Shown one piece after another: positions 33,889 to 43,004 of a stretch of 64,000 nucleotides of DNA. The notes under the pieces were generated by a model that saw only the letters and a program-made list of their open reading frames with translations, did no database searches and had not been told where the DNA came from. Each line of letters begins with the position of its first letter. Positions within the stretch are counted from its first letter, which is position 1. The stretch spans positions 1,563,001 to 1,627,000 of the forward strand of contig JADJXY010000002.1 in the NCBI GenBank assembly GCA_016720065.1, in the 5' to 3' direction. The position numbers and the translations under genes are program-made. Source of the DNA: Betaproteobacteria bacterium (GTDB taxonomy: Bacteria; Pseudomonadota; Gammaproteobacteria; Burkholderiales; Rhodocyclaceae).

Positions 33889-34838
33889 CGGCCCCTCCCT
33901 AGAAACTCCGAGAGTTTCCTAGCCATGAAATCCTCCGCGAGACGCATGGAATCGCCCGTTGCTCCGCCGATGTGTGGCGTTATCAATAGACGGTCTGATG
34001 TTCGTGCGAACTCTATCAACGGGTGCCCTCGCAACCAGTCCTCTCCACGCACGGCTTCGCCGGCAAGGACATCAAGAGCCGCCCCAGACAAGCGCCCACT
34101 GCGAAGGGCGTCCAAGAGCTCAAATTCATCGATCACTTCACCGCGAGAGGCGTTCACGAGGACCGCGCCTGGCTTCATCATCGAGAACTCGTGTTTCCCG
34201 ATCAAGCGGTGGCTGGAATCCTGATAGCTTGGCAGCAGACAAACCACGTCCGCGGCTGTGAGGAGGTCGTCCAAGGTCGCCAATACCACATGCGGCGCGT
34301 GGGAGACGGGAACGATGTCGCTCGCTATTACCCTCATGCGAAAAGCACGGCCATACTCCGCAACCATACTTCCCAACCGGCCAAGACCCACGACACCGAG
34401 TGTCATCCCGGAGATCTGTCGCCCCTTGAATAGATCCCGATCCCAACCGGAGGCCGCAACGTGAGTGGTTGCGGCAGGAATGCGGCGAACCAGTGCCAAC
34501 AGCAGGCCCCAAACATGCTCCGCCGTGGCTGTTAGACCATCCAGGAAAGTGCGCTCGCCGCGAAGACTGAGCACGGCAATTCCGCGCGCCTTGGCAGCTT
34601 CCTGGTCAATATGATTCAACCCGGTCGTCGCGGTAACGATGGCGCGAAGTTTTTTTGCCCGCCCGATGAGCTCTGCGTCAATCATGTGGCCCAGACGCAC
34701 GATCAAGACATCCGCATCGGTGACACACTGCAATAGTTCGTCCCTGGTGCACTCGATTTCGACAATAGCACCCAAGCTGGCCAGAATTTGTCGCGCCTGC
34801 TCCGAATATCCGGCAGGTTCCGCGTTCAATATCTTCAT
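33885..34838 (-). CDS. D-2-hydroxyacid dehydrogenase (phosphoglycerate dehydrogenase-like)
   Basis: 317 residues. NAD-binding domain: ISGMTLGVVGLGRLGSMVAEYGRAFRM, catalytic Arg in LVNASRGEVIDEFELLDALRSG, Asp/Glu in GAALDVLAGE and His in LLITPHIGGATGDSM. The N-terminal substrate domain includes AIVTATTGLNHID. Family enzymes interconvert 2-oxo and D-2-hydroxy acids using NAD(P)H. Housekeeping SerA has a regulatory C-terminal domain that is lacking here. It is coupled by 4-nt overlaps to methyltransferase genes on both sides, so its 2-oxo acid is probably made in the sugar pathway. Confidence 0.85.
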   Translation of the reverse strand: MKILNAEPAGYSEQARQILASLGAIVEIECTRDELLQCVTDADVLIVRLGHMIDAELIGRAKKLRAIVTATTGLNHIDQEAAKARGIAVLSLRGERTFLDGLTATAEHVWGLLLALVRRIPAATTHVAASGWDRDLFKGRQISGMTLGVVGLGRLGSMVAEYGRAFRMRVIASDIVPVSHAPHVVLATLDDLLTAADVVCLLPSYQDSSHRLIGKHEFSMMKPGAVLVNASRGEVIDEFELLDALRSGRLSGAALDVLAGEAVRGEDWLRGHPLIEFARTSDRLLITPHIGGATGDSMRLAEDFMARKLSEFLGRGR

Positions 34839-35704
34839 TGGGAATCGAGGGGCTTGCGGAACGCAACCAGAAACGCCTGCCCCATCCGTTCAGAACAGAT
34901 CCAGCCATGGCGACCGGTGAAAATGCGCCGCAGCGCGAGGACGCCTTCAAAAATCCGCGTCAGCCCCCACTCCAGCGGCGCGGGCAGCAATGAGAAAGGA
35001 AACTCCGGGCTATGGCTGACCATGGGCATCGGATACATGCCAAAAATGGTCAGGTCTCCGTAATTCAAGCCCTCCATGGCTTGAACATAGTGTTCCGACC
35101 CAAAATCGCTGCGATAGATGGGGGGTTTGGCTCCTTTGGTTTCCCGCCCCCCAAAGGATGCGAAGATTCTGAGAATGCGGTTGATCCAGTTGAAATATCG
35201 CTGCACGTTGTCCGGGCGCTCGGGCACCACGTACCCGAGAAACCATCCTCCTGGACGCAATACCCGCAACTGCTCCGACATGACCGGTCGCACATTCTCG
35301 AAATGCTCGAGCAGACCGATGCTGAAAGTCACGTCAAAACTATTTTCGGGAAAGGGAAGCTGATTGGCATCACCTGGAACGAAAGTGGCCTTGAGCCCGT
35401 GTTGTTCGAAGATACTCCGAGCCGTTTCCAGAACTGCGGGACTGTAGTCAAGAAGCGTCGAGTTCCAGCCCGCATCTGCAAAGTAACTTGAGAGGCTGCC
35501 GCGACCACAACCGACCTCAAGGACGTCGCCCCTCCGAAGAGCCAATTCGCCAATAAGCTCCTGGAAAACCTGCCAATGGGAGCGGAAGGCAAGCTGAATC
35601 TGGTTCCTGGGACGCTCCCGCGTCCAGTGCGTATAGAGCGCTTCCTTGCGGGTCCGCCAGCTCAGATCGAAGTTACCGGAGTCCCCGGTTGTACGTTGCG
35701 ACAT
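34835..35704 (-). CDS. class I SAM-dependent methyltransferase
   Basis: 289 residues from the ATG at 35702-35704. DVLEVGCGRGSLSSYFADAGW (motif I), TLLDYSPAVLETARSIF, DVTFSIGLLEHFENVRPVMSEQLRVLRPGGWFLGYV. The C-terminal lid is long and aromatic. It starts 19 nt after the neuC-like gene and overlaps the dehydrogenase gene by 4 nt. Likely modifies a sugar or the acyl side chain of one. An upstream in-frame ATG (35758) is inside neuC and not favoured. Confidence 0.82.
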   Translation of the reverse strand: MSQRTTGDSGNFDLSWRTRKEALYTHWTRERPRNQIQLAFRSHWQVFQELIGELALRRGDVLEVGCGRGSLSSYFADAGWNSTLLDYSPAVLETARSIFEQHGLKATFVPGDANQLPFPENSFDVTFSIGLLEHFENVRPVMSEQLRVLRPGGWFLGYVVPERPDNVQRYFNWINRILRIFASFGGRETKGAKPPIYRSDFGSEHYVQAMEGLNYGDLTIFGMYPMPMVSHSPEFPFSLLPAPLEWGLTRIFEGVLALRRIFTGRHGWICSERMGQAFLVAFRKPLDSQ

Positions 35705-35723
35705 GGATGTTCCGCTCAACAAT

Positions 35724-36872
35724 TCAGGAATGAAGTATCTTCTGGATCGGAACATCAAGCTCCGCCATCAGATCGGCAATTCGCGACGCACTGCTGCCAT
35801 CGCCGTAAAGATGGTCGGGCTCATAGCGCCCGTTGGTGAGCTGGCTCAAGATCGCCGCAGTGATTTCGTCTGCATCGTAGCCGACGTCGATGACATTGCG
35901 GCCCCGTTCCCGCCGCAGTTGGCGGCTGCCGATATTGATAGTCGGCACCCCGAGGTAAGCCCCCTCCCTGATGCCGCTGGAGGAGTTACCGATCAGGCAC
36001 GCGGAATGGTTGATCAGCCTGGCGTAGTCCTCGACCGAAAAATTGCGGAAGAAATGTATCGGGGCGTCGCGGTTACGCTCGCGAAACATTCTCAGCCCTT
36101 TCGAAATGTCGTCTGACCCCGCGTCGACATTGGGCCAGAGCCAGATCGTCTGGAGGCCGGACCGGTGTACGGCTTCGAGCGTATGGTTGATCTGGGCCAA
36201 TCCGGAACCAAACTCGGTTGTCACGGGATGCTGTAGCACGACCACATAGGGCTTTGTCGGGTCGATGGTGTGTCCTACGCCACCGTAGCGCGAAAAGAAG
36301 TCGTCGGGCATGGCAAGGTCTATGTCAGCAATGGCATCGATGGCCGGGCAGCCCGTGTTGAAGACGTAATCCGGATTTTCCCCCATACCGATAACCCTAC
36401 GGCGTGACTCCTCGGTAGCGGTGAAGTGGAGATGGGAGAGCTTCGTGATGGCGTGCCGAACGCTTTCGTCGATGGAGCCCGTGACTTCACCACCTTGGGT
36501 GTGGGCCACCCTGATGTTCATGTACGACGCTGCAATAGCGGTCGCCATTGTCTCGAAGCGATCGGCAACGGTCAGCACGATATCGGGACGCAGGTTCTCG
36601 AACTGAGTGGACAGTTCTAGCACGCCGAGACCAACCGATTTCGCCATGGTCGTCAAATTCTCGCCCTCGACAATGGAATAGATGCGAGACGTCACCTCGA
36701 ATCCGTCCTGCTCTATGAGGTCAACAACCTTGCCAAAACGGTACAGCAGCGCGGAAGCCCCGACGATCAATTGAAGCTCCAGATCCGGATGCTCCTGGAC
36801 AGCCCTCATGACGGCCTTGATTCTTCCGTAATTGGCTCTACTCGCGACGACAATACAGACCTTTTTTTTCAT
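35724..36872 (-). CDS. neuC: UDP-N-acetylglucosamine 2-epimerase (hydrolysing), NeuC/LegG family
   Basis: 382 residues with the GT-B-like epimerase fold: CIVVASRANYGRIKAVMRAV, IVLTVADRFETMATAIAASYMNI, HTQGGEVTGSIDESVRHAITKLSHLHF, KPYVVVLQHPVTTEFG, and CLIGNSSSGIREGAYLGVPTINIGSRQ. These are the marks of hydrolysing epimerases that release ManNAc (NeuC) or a related 2,4-diamino sugar (LegG/NeuC2). It overlaps the neuB-like gene (ATGA). The product feeds the NeuB-like condensing enzyme. Confidence 0.9.
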   Translation of the reverse strand: MKKKVCIVVASRANYGRIKAVMRAVQEHPDLELQLIVGASALLYRFGKVVDLIEQDGFEVTSRIYSIVEGENLTTMAKSVGLGVLELSTQFENLRPDIVLTVADRFETMATAIAASYMNIRVAHTQGGEVTGSIDESVRHAITKLSHLHFTATEESRRRVIGMGENPDYVFNTGCPAIDAIADIDLAMPDDFFSRYGGVGHTIDPTKPYVVVLQHPVTTEFGSGLAQINHTLEAVHRSGLQTIWLWPNVDAGSDDISKGLRMFRERNRDAPIHFFRNFSVEDYARLINHSACLIGNSSSGIREGAYLGVPTINIGSRQLRRERGRNVIDVGYDADEITAAILSQLTNGRYEPDHLYGDGSSASRIADLMAELDVPIQKILHS

Positions 36873-37891
36873 TCGAAGTCGCTCTCCAAAATAAAAGTAC
36901 CCTTCATTAGATCCCGCTTCGCTCTCTTGCCCAAAAGGTCGATGTAACGTGATGGAGCAAGGCCATGGCCGGCAGGCTTCGCCGCCTCAAGATCATGGAA
37001 CGAAATGGACGTTCCCTGGGGAATATCGCGGGAAGCCGTCAAAGAACGGCCGAATAGACGGCGCATCTGCTCGACCCTGGATACGTCCGATTTGGCCTGA
37101 GGATGGGCGCCGGCAAGAGCGATCTGCCTCACTCCCTCGACCAAGATTTTCAGTTCCTCCATCTCCAGTGATGACGACGCATCAGGCCCGAACATGCGGC
37201 GATCGAAGGTCCCATGAACCTCAACGAGCTCCGCGCCAAGAGCTACTGCCGCCAGGCTCGGGAAAATGGTCCCAGAATGATCCGACAACCCCACCGGCAC
37301 GCCATAGCGCTCCCGCAGCAGGGGAATGAGGTTAAGCCCCCATCGTTCCGGAAGCACCGGGTACTCAGAGGTGCACTGCATGACCGTCACCCCCCCCGAT
37401 GCTGCTCGAAAAAACGCGACCGCTTCATCGAGTTCGTCGAATGTGCTCATCCCGCTGGAGAGGATGACAGGCTTTCCAGTGCGGCGAATTGCCTCAAGTA
37501 GAAGGTGATTACCGATATCGCCCGATCCTACTTTGACTCTGGACGCACCGATTTCGTCGAGAACCCGTACTGCCTTCACCGAGAAAGGCGTGCAGAGAAA
37601 TTCACACCCGACGGATTCACAGTGGCTCTTGATTTCCCGCCACTGAGGGACGGACAACTCCATACGCTTCCAATAGTCGAAACGTGTCGCGTCAACCCGG
37701 GAAAACTGGATTCGAAACTCATCGAAACGACTGCTTTCGGCGCCGGCGAAATGCATCTGAAACTTGATTACCGGCGCACCTGTCGACGCAATGGCATCGA
37801 TGAGGGAGTGCAAAATCCCTACGCTGCCATCATGCGCTTGCCCAATTTCCACGACCACCTGAGGAGTCAAAGCCATTGTTTCCACGATCAC
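36869..37891 (-). CDS. neuB: nonulosonic acid synthase (NeuB family) with SAF domain
   Basis: 340 residues. The TIM-barrel NeuB domain has VEIGQAHDGSVGILHSLIDA, APVIKFQMHF, FLCTPFSVKAVRVLDEIG, RVKVGSGDIGNHLLLEAI, KPVILSSGMSTFDELDEAV, VTVMQCTSEYPVLPE and VGLSDHSGTI; the C-terminal SAF/antifreeze-like domain has RSLTASRDIPQGTSISFHDLEAAKPAG. It condenses PEP with a ManNAc-type sugar. The E-I-G-Q-x-H-D-G variant is a recognised subfamily. The GTG at 37891 overlaps the fcl stop; an ATG at 37876 is an alternative start. Confidence 0.9.
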   Translation of the reverse strand: MIVETMALTPQVVVEIGQAHDGSVGILHSLIDAIASTGAPVIKFQMHFAGAESSRFDEFRIQFSRVDATRFDYWKRMELSVPQWREIKSHCESVGCEFLCTPFSVKAVRVLDEIGASRVKVGSGDIGNHLLLEAIRRTGKPVILSSGMSTFDELDEAVAFFRAASGGVTVMQCTSEYPVLPERWGLNLIPLLRERYGVPVGLSDHSGTIFPSLAAVALGAELVEVHGTFDRRMFGPDASSSLEMEELKILVEGVRQIALAGAHPQAKSDVSRVEQMRRLFGRSLTASRDIPQGTSISFHDLEAAKPAGHGLAPSRYIDLLGKRAKRDLMKGTFILESDFE

Positions 37892-38846
37892 GAGTACGCC
37901 CGATAGGTTGTCTCAAGCCCACGACACAGCGGTGTCACAGCCTTCCAGCCCAATTCCGCCAATCTTGCGCTGCACATCAGTTTTCTCGGTGTTCCGTCCG
38001 GCCGACTGCGGTCGAAGGCAATTTCTCCCGAGTAGGCCACCAAATCACGAATAAAGCCTGCCAGAGCAGCGATGGAGATTTCCTCGCCACTTCCGACATT
38101 GATTACTGGAGGAACCCCATGATTGCGGTCGGCGGCGAGCAGGGGCACGAAACGCGCATCGGAGAGATTCATCAGGTACACACAGGCGTCAGCCATATCA
38201 TCGCTGTAGAGAAACTCCCGCAGCGGCGCGCCGGTTCCCCAAATGGTCACCTTCGGGGCATGGTGCATTTTAGCTTCGTGGAACCGCCGGATGAGCGCCG
38301 GAATAACGTGGCTGTTTTCGGGGTGGTAATTATCACCGGGCCCGTAAAGATTGGTCGGCATCACAGCCAGAAATCGCGTGCCGTACTGGCGGTTATAGCT
38401 CCAACACATCTCGATTCCAGCAATCTTGGCCAAGGCATAGGGTCGATTGGTTTCCTCGAGCGCACCGGTTAGTAGAGCCTCTTCCCGAATCGGCTGCGGC
38501 GCCAGTTTGGGGTAAATGCAGCTTGAGCCCAGGAAAAGCAGGCGCTCGACCCCCGCCTCGTAGGCCGAGTGGATGACGTTCGTCTGAATCGCCAGATTGT
38601 CACGGATGAACTGGGCAGGGTAGCGGTTGTTGGCCTCGATGCCGCCGACTCGCGCCGCCGCGAGGAAAACGTACTGGGGACGTTCGTCCGCGAAAAACGA
38701 GTAACTGCAGCCTGATCCGTCAGATCCAATTCGGCATGGGTGCGCAAAATGAGTTTGCGGTAACCTAGGGTCTGGAGGCGCCGCGTAAGCGCAGAACCCA
38801 CCAGACCCCTATGGCCGGCAATATAGATGCGGGCATTGCTGTCCAT
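37888..38846 (-). CDS. fcl: GDP-L-fucose synthase (one frameshift)
   Basis: Bifunctional 3,5-epimerase/4-reductase that turns GDP-4-keto-6-deoxymannose into GDP-L-fucose. IYIAGHRGLVGSALTRRLQ (NADP site), FLGSSCIYPKLAPQPIREEALL, PYALAKIAGIEMCWSYNRQYG (YxxxK), MPTNLYGPGDNYHPENSHVIPALIRRFHEAK, WGTGAPLREFLYSDDMADACVYLM. A missing T in the run at about 38695 (GTTTTTCGCGG) splits the frame; restored, the gene has 319 residues from the ATG at 38844-38846. It follows gmd, the enzyme of the previous step, by 13 nt. Confidence 0.94.
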
Positions 38847-38859
38847 ACGTGGGTCGGGG

Positions 38860-39945
38860 CTATTCGTGATAATCGTAGGCCGCGTAGCCATGGGTTCGGA
38901 CCAGTTCGTCGCGCTCGGCACTCTTCAGGTCTTCCCGAACCATTTCAGCCACCAGTTCGACAAATGTAGTCCTGGGAACCCACCCGAGCTTTGCCCGGGC
39001 CTTGCTGGCATCCCCCAGCAGGGTTTCCACTTCGGTCGGACGGAAATAGCGTGGGTCCACGCGAACGATGCATTGACCGTCGACAAGACCTCTCTCTTCG
39101 CTTCCCAGCCCCTCCCAGGTAACAGACATCCCAAGCTCCGCCGCAGCTAGGCTGACAAAGTCTCGTACTGTGCTGAACGCCGGTGGCGATGACGAAATCT
39201 TCAGGCTGCTGCTGCTGCAACATGAGCCACTGCATTTCCACATAATCCCGGGCATGGCCCCAGTCCCGCAGCGCACCGAGGTTTCCCAGATAGAGGCAGT
39301 CCTGCAACCCCAGCTTGATGCGCGCCAACGCCCGGGTGATTTTTCGGGTTACGAAGGTCTCGCCACGGATCGGGCTTTCGTGATTGAAAAGGATGCCGTT
39401 ACAGGCGTAAATGCCATAGGCCTCACGGTAATTGACCGTAATCCAGTAAGCATACAGCTTGGCGACCGCATAGGGACTGCGAGGGTAGAACGGGGTATTT
39501 TCGGTCTGGGGTGTCTCGCGGACCAGGCCATAGAGCTCCGAAGTCGATGCCTGATAAAACCTGGTCCTGCGCTCGAGCCCGAGGATGCGGATTGCTTCAA
39601 GAATGCGCAGGGTGCCGATCCCATCCGCGTTGGCGGTATATTCGGGCGTCTCGAAACTGACCGCCACATGACTCATCGCCGCGAGGTTGTAAATCTCGTC
39701 CGGCTGAACCTGCTGGATGATGCGGATCAGGTTGGTCGAATCGGTGAGATCCCCGTAGTGCAGGATGAAATGCTTGTTCTCGACATGAGGATCCTGATAC
39801 AGGTGATCGATCCGATCGGTATTGAAGAGCGAGGCGCGGCGCTTCACTCCGTGCACGACGTAACCCTTTTGAGCAGGAATTCTGCCAAATAGGCCCCGTC
39901 CTGCCCGGTGACGCCGGTAATCAATGCAACTCTGCGCTCAACCAT
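38860..39945 (-). CDS. gmd: GDP-mannose 4,6-dehydratase (two frameshifts)
   Basis: First step towards GDP-L-fucose or GDP-rhamnose sugars. RVALITGVTGQDGAYLAEFLL (NADP-binding), VHGVKRRASLFNTDRIDHLY, LHYGDLTDS, YNLAAMSHVAVSFETPEYTAN, FYQASTSELYG, PRSPYAVAKLYAYWITVNYREAYG (YxxxK) and NHESPIRGETFVTRKITRA. A missing A near 39868 (CTCAAAAGGG) and two missing bases near 39172 split it; with them the gene codes for 362 residues. The ATG at 39943-39945 lies only 2 nt after the tyrA stop, so the island starts inside the aromatic operon. Confidence 0.94.
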
Positions 39946-39947
39946 CG

Positions 39948-40817
39948 CTAACGCTCTCCCGCCCAGGTCCGCCGCGCCGTCCGGGCCACGACAAACAGTT
40001 TTTCGAGGGAGGCGCCGTCCTCGTTCAAAAGGTAATCATGCATGTCCGCCAGGCGCCGGCGGTAGGCGTTCAATTCCACCAGCAGCGCTTCCCGGTTGGC
40101 GAGGCAGATGTCCCGCCACATTTCCGGATGGCTGCCGGCGATGCGGGTGAAATCCCTGAAGCCGGATGCGGCAAAGGAAAAGAACAGATCGGCGTCGGCC
40201 CGCTCGGCCAGTTCGTAGACCAGGGCGAATGACAGCAGGTGTGGCAGATGGCTCACTGCGGCAAACACCCGGTCGTGGGTTTCGGGCGGAAGTTCGTAGA
40301 TGTCTGCCCCGCAGAGCGCCCAGGCGCGCTTCACCAGATCCAGCCGCTCGTCGCTGTTTTCCGTCAGGGGCGTCACCACAACTTTCTTGCCTTGGTAAAG
40401 GTCTCCTCGGGCGGCGGTGGGGCCGCTGTTTTCCGCGCCCGCGATGGGATGGGCTGGGACGAACTTGCCGATGTGCCCCTTGAAGGCGGCTCGCGCCGCC
40501 GCTACCACGTCACCCTTGGTGCTACCGCCGTCGGTCACCGTAGTCGTCGGCCCGAGATAGGGCACGATGCGCTCGAAGATTTCCGGCATCTGAGCGACCG
40601 GCGTCGCCACCAAAACCAGATCGGCGTCGCCGACTTCATGGGCAGGGTTGATGCCTGCCCGGTCGATCACGCCGAGTTCCTGGGCCAGTCTCAGGGTAGC
40701 CGGGGTACGGCCGAATCCAACCACTTCCTCCACCGCCCCTGCGTCCTTCAGCGCCAGGGCGAAGGAGCCCCCAATCAGGCCGGTGCCGAAGATGACGATC
40801 TTGCCGAATTCGGCCAT
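39948..40817 (-). CDS. tyrA: prephenate dehydrogenase
   Basis: 289 residues from the ATG at 40815-40817: KIVIFGTGLIGGSFALALKDAG (NAD-binding), VLVATPVAQMPEIF, VTDGGSTKGDVV, KFVPAHPIAGAENSGPTAARGDLY (catalytic His in PAHPIAGAE), THDRVFAAVSHLPHLLSFAL and FRDFTRIAGSHPEMWRDI. It makes 4-hydroxyphenylpyruvate for tyrosine. The start overlaps the hisC stop (TAATG). Intact frame. Confidence 0.95.
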   Translation of the reverse strand: MAEFGKIVIFGTGLIGGSFALALKDAGAVEEVVGFGRTPATLRLAQELGVIDRAGINPAHEVGDADLVLVATPVAQMPEIFERIVPYLGPTTTVTDGGSTKGDVVAAARAAFKGHIGKFVPAHPIAGAENSGPTAARGDLYQGKKVVVTPLTENSDERLDLVKRAWALCGADIYELPPETHDRVFAAVSHLPHLLSFALVYELAERADADLFFSFAASGFRDFTRIAGSHPEMWRDICLANREALLVELNAYRRRLADMHDYLLNEDGASLEKLFVVARTARRTWAGER

Positions 40818-41903
40818 TACTGGGCCTTCCCCAGGGCATCGAGGAAGCGGGCATTCTCCGGCTCCGTGCCGATGGTCACCCGCAGCCATTCGGGCATACC
40901 GTAGCCGGCGATGGGGCGGACGATGACGCCCTGACGCAAGAGTATCTGGTTGATGCCGGCGCCGTCCCCGGCCTTGAAGGTCACGAAATTGCCGTGGGAG
41001 GGAATGTGCTCGAAACCCAGGCGTTTTAAACCGCCAACGACCTGTTCCATGCCGCGCCGGTTGAGTTCGTAGCTGTCGGCGACGAAGAGATGGTCGTCGA
41101 GGGCGGCGACGGCTGCGGCCAGGGCAGGTTGTTGACGTTGAAGGGTTGGCGCACGCGGTTCATCAGATCCGCCACTTCCGGTGCTGCCAGGGCATAGCCC
41201 ACGCGCAGACCGGCCAGACCGTAAATCTTGAAAAGGTACGGGTCACCACCAGGTTGGGGAAGTCGGCGATCCAGGCTGCCGTATCGACGCGCTCGGCCGG
41301 CGGCAGGTATTCGTTGTAGGCCTCGTCCAGGACCACCACCACGTTGTTGGGCACCGCTTCCAGGAGCGCGCGCACTTCCGCATAGGGCAGGAAGGTGCCG
41401 GTGGGGTTGTTGGGATTGGCGACCCAGACGATGCGGGTGTCGGGCCGGATGGCGGCGGCCATGGCGTCGAGGTCGTGGCCGTAGTTCCTGGCCGGGACGA
41501 CGATCAGTTCGGCACCGGCCGACAAGGTCGCGAGGGGGTAGACGGCAAAAGCATGTTGGGCAAAAACCGCCGACCGGCCCGGTGCGAGGAAGACCCGGGC
41601 GACGAGGTCGAGGACATCGTTGGAACCGTTCCCCAGCACCACCTGACCGGTGGCGACGCCGCAGCGCTCGGCCAGGGCCTTGATCAGATCGAACTGGTCG
41701 GGATAGCGCTCGCTGCCGACAATGGCCGCTTCCACAGCCTTGCGGGCCTTCGGGCTCATGCCCAGGGGGTTTTCGTTGGAGGCGAGCTTGACGATCTTGC
41801 TCACCGGAATACCCATTTCCCGGGCCAGGGCGGTGACCGGCTTGCCCGGCTGATAGGGGGAGATGGCGCGGATATAGGGGAGTGCCTGGTCGGCGAGGCT
41901 CAT
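40817..41903 (-). CDS. hisC: histidinol-phosphate/aromatic aminotransferase (two missing bases)
   Basis: PLP aminotransferase of fold type I: KLASNENPLGMSPKARKAVE, LGNGSNDVLDLVARVFL, VWVANPNNPTGTFLP, VVLDEAYNEYLP, then after a frame change the PLP-lysine region RTFSKIYGLAGLRVGYAL, and IPSHGNFVTFKAG and GVIVRPIAGYGMPEWLRVTIG. Missing bases at about 41228 (TTTTCAAGATT) and about 41125 (CTGCCCTGG) explain the break; restored, it is 362 residues. In this operon HisC probably serves phenylalanine and tyrosine formation as well as histidine. Confidence 0.92.
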
Positions 41904-41912
41904 GGCAGATAC

Positions 41913-43004
41913 CTAATAGACGGCGACCGGGTAGGAACCCAGCACCTTCAGAAATGCCGCCCGCGCGCCCAGTTCGTCCAAGGCCGATTTCACCCGCGCC
42001 TCGTCGCGATGACCGTCGATGTCAACGTAGAACACGTACTGCCACAGCGCCTGCCTCGCAGGGCGTGATTCCAGGCGAGTGAGCGAAACCCCGCTGCTGG
42101 CAAAAGGCACCAGCAGATCGTGCAGAGCACCGGTGCGGTTGGTGGCCGACATGATGAGGGAAGTCTTGTCCCGCCCCGAGGGCGCCGCGTCATGCCGACC
42201 CAGGACGAGGAAGCGTGTGGTGTTGTTGGGCTCGTCCTCGATGCTGCGGGCCAGGATGGGCAATCCATAGCGCTCCGCTGCCGCCTCGCCCGCGATGGCC
42301 GCCGCACCCTCTTCCGCCGCCGCCGTCTGGGCCGCCAGGGAATTGCTGGCCATGGGCACCCGGGGTACTCCGGGCAGATTGCGGTTGAGCCACTCGTGGC
42401 ACTGGGCCAGGGACTGGGCGTGGGAATAGACCTTGCTCACCCCGGTCAGGCCGGCACAGCGGGTCATGAGGTTCTGATGGATGCGCACCACCACCTCGCC
42501 ACAGGTCGTCAGGGGCGTCGCAAAGAGCAGGTCGAGGGTACGCCCAACGGCCCCTTCTGTGGAATTTTCCACCGGCACCACGGCGTAGTCCGCGTGACCG
42601 GATTCGACCTCACGGAAGACATCGTCGATGGAGCACTGGGAAACGAGGCGTGCCGCGTGGCCGAAATGCTTGGCGGCCGCACTTCCGGTGAAGGAGCCTT
42701 CCGGACCCAGATAGGCCACCTCCAGGGGCTTTTCCAGGGAGAGGCAGGCGGACATGATTTCCCGGAAAAACCAGGTGATCTGCTCGTCGTCGAAGGGTCC
42801 CACGTTCTCCCCCTGGAGGCGCCGCAGGACCTGGGCTTCGCGCTCTGGCCGGTAGATGTGGCCGGCTTCGCCGTGCCGCGCCTTGATCTCCCCCACTTTT
42901 TGGGCGCAATGAGCCCGCCGGTTGAGGAGCGTCAAAAGTTCGCTGTCGATGCCGTCGATCTCGGCGCGGACACCGGCCAGTTCCTGGGAGAGGTCGTCGC
43001 TCAT
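41913..43004 (-). CDS. pheA: chorismate mutase / prephenate dehydratase (P-protein)
   Basis: 363 residues with three parts: an AroQ chorismate mutase helix bundle (EIDGIDSELLTLLNRRAHCAQKVGEIK), the prephenate dehydratase domain (VAYLGPEGSFTGSAAAKHFG, DYAVVPVENSTEGAVGRTLDLL, HAQSLAQCHEWL, NTTRFLVLG) and an ACT regulatory domain (TSLIMSATNRTGALHDLLVPFA, LTRLESRPARQALWQYVFYVDIDGH). It produces phenylpyruvate and is normally feedback-inhibited by phenylalanine through the ACT domain. Intact. The start overlaps the serC stop. Confidence 0.96.
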   Translation of the reverse strand: MSDDLSQELAGVRAEIDGIDSELLTLLNRRAHCAQKVGEIKARHGEAGHIYRPEREAQVLRRLQGENVGPFDDEQITWFFREIMSACLSLEKPLEVAYLGPEGSFTGSAAAKHFGHAARLVSQCSIDDVFREVESGHADYAVVPVENSTEGAVGRTLDLLFATPLTTCGEVVVRIHQNLMTRCAGLTGVSKVYSHAQSLAQCHEWLNRNLPGVPRVPMASNSLAAQTAAAEEGAAAIAGEAAAERYGLPILARSIEDEPNNTTRFLVLGRHDAAPSGRDKTSLIMSATNRTGALHDLLVPFASSGVSLTRLESRPARQALWQYVFYVDIDGHRDEARVKSALDELGARAAFLKVLGSYPVAVY

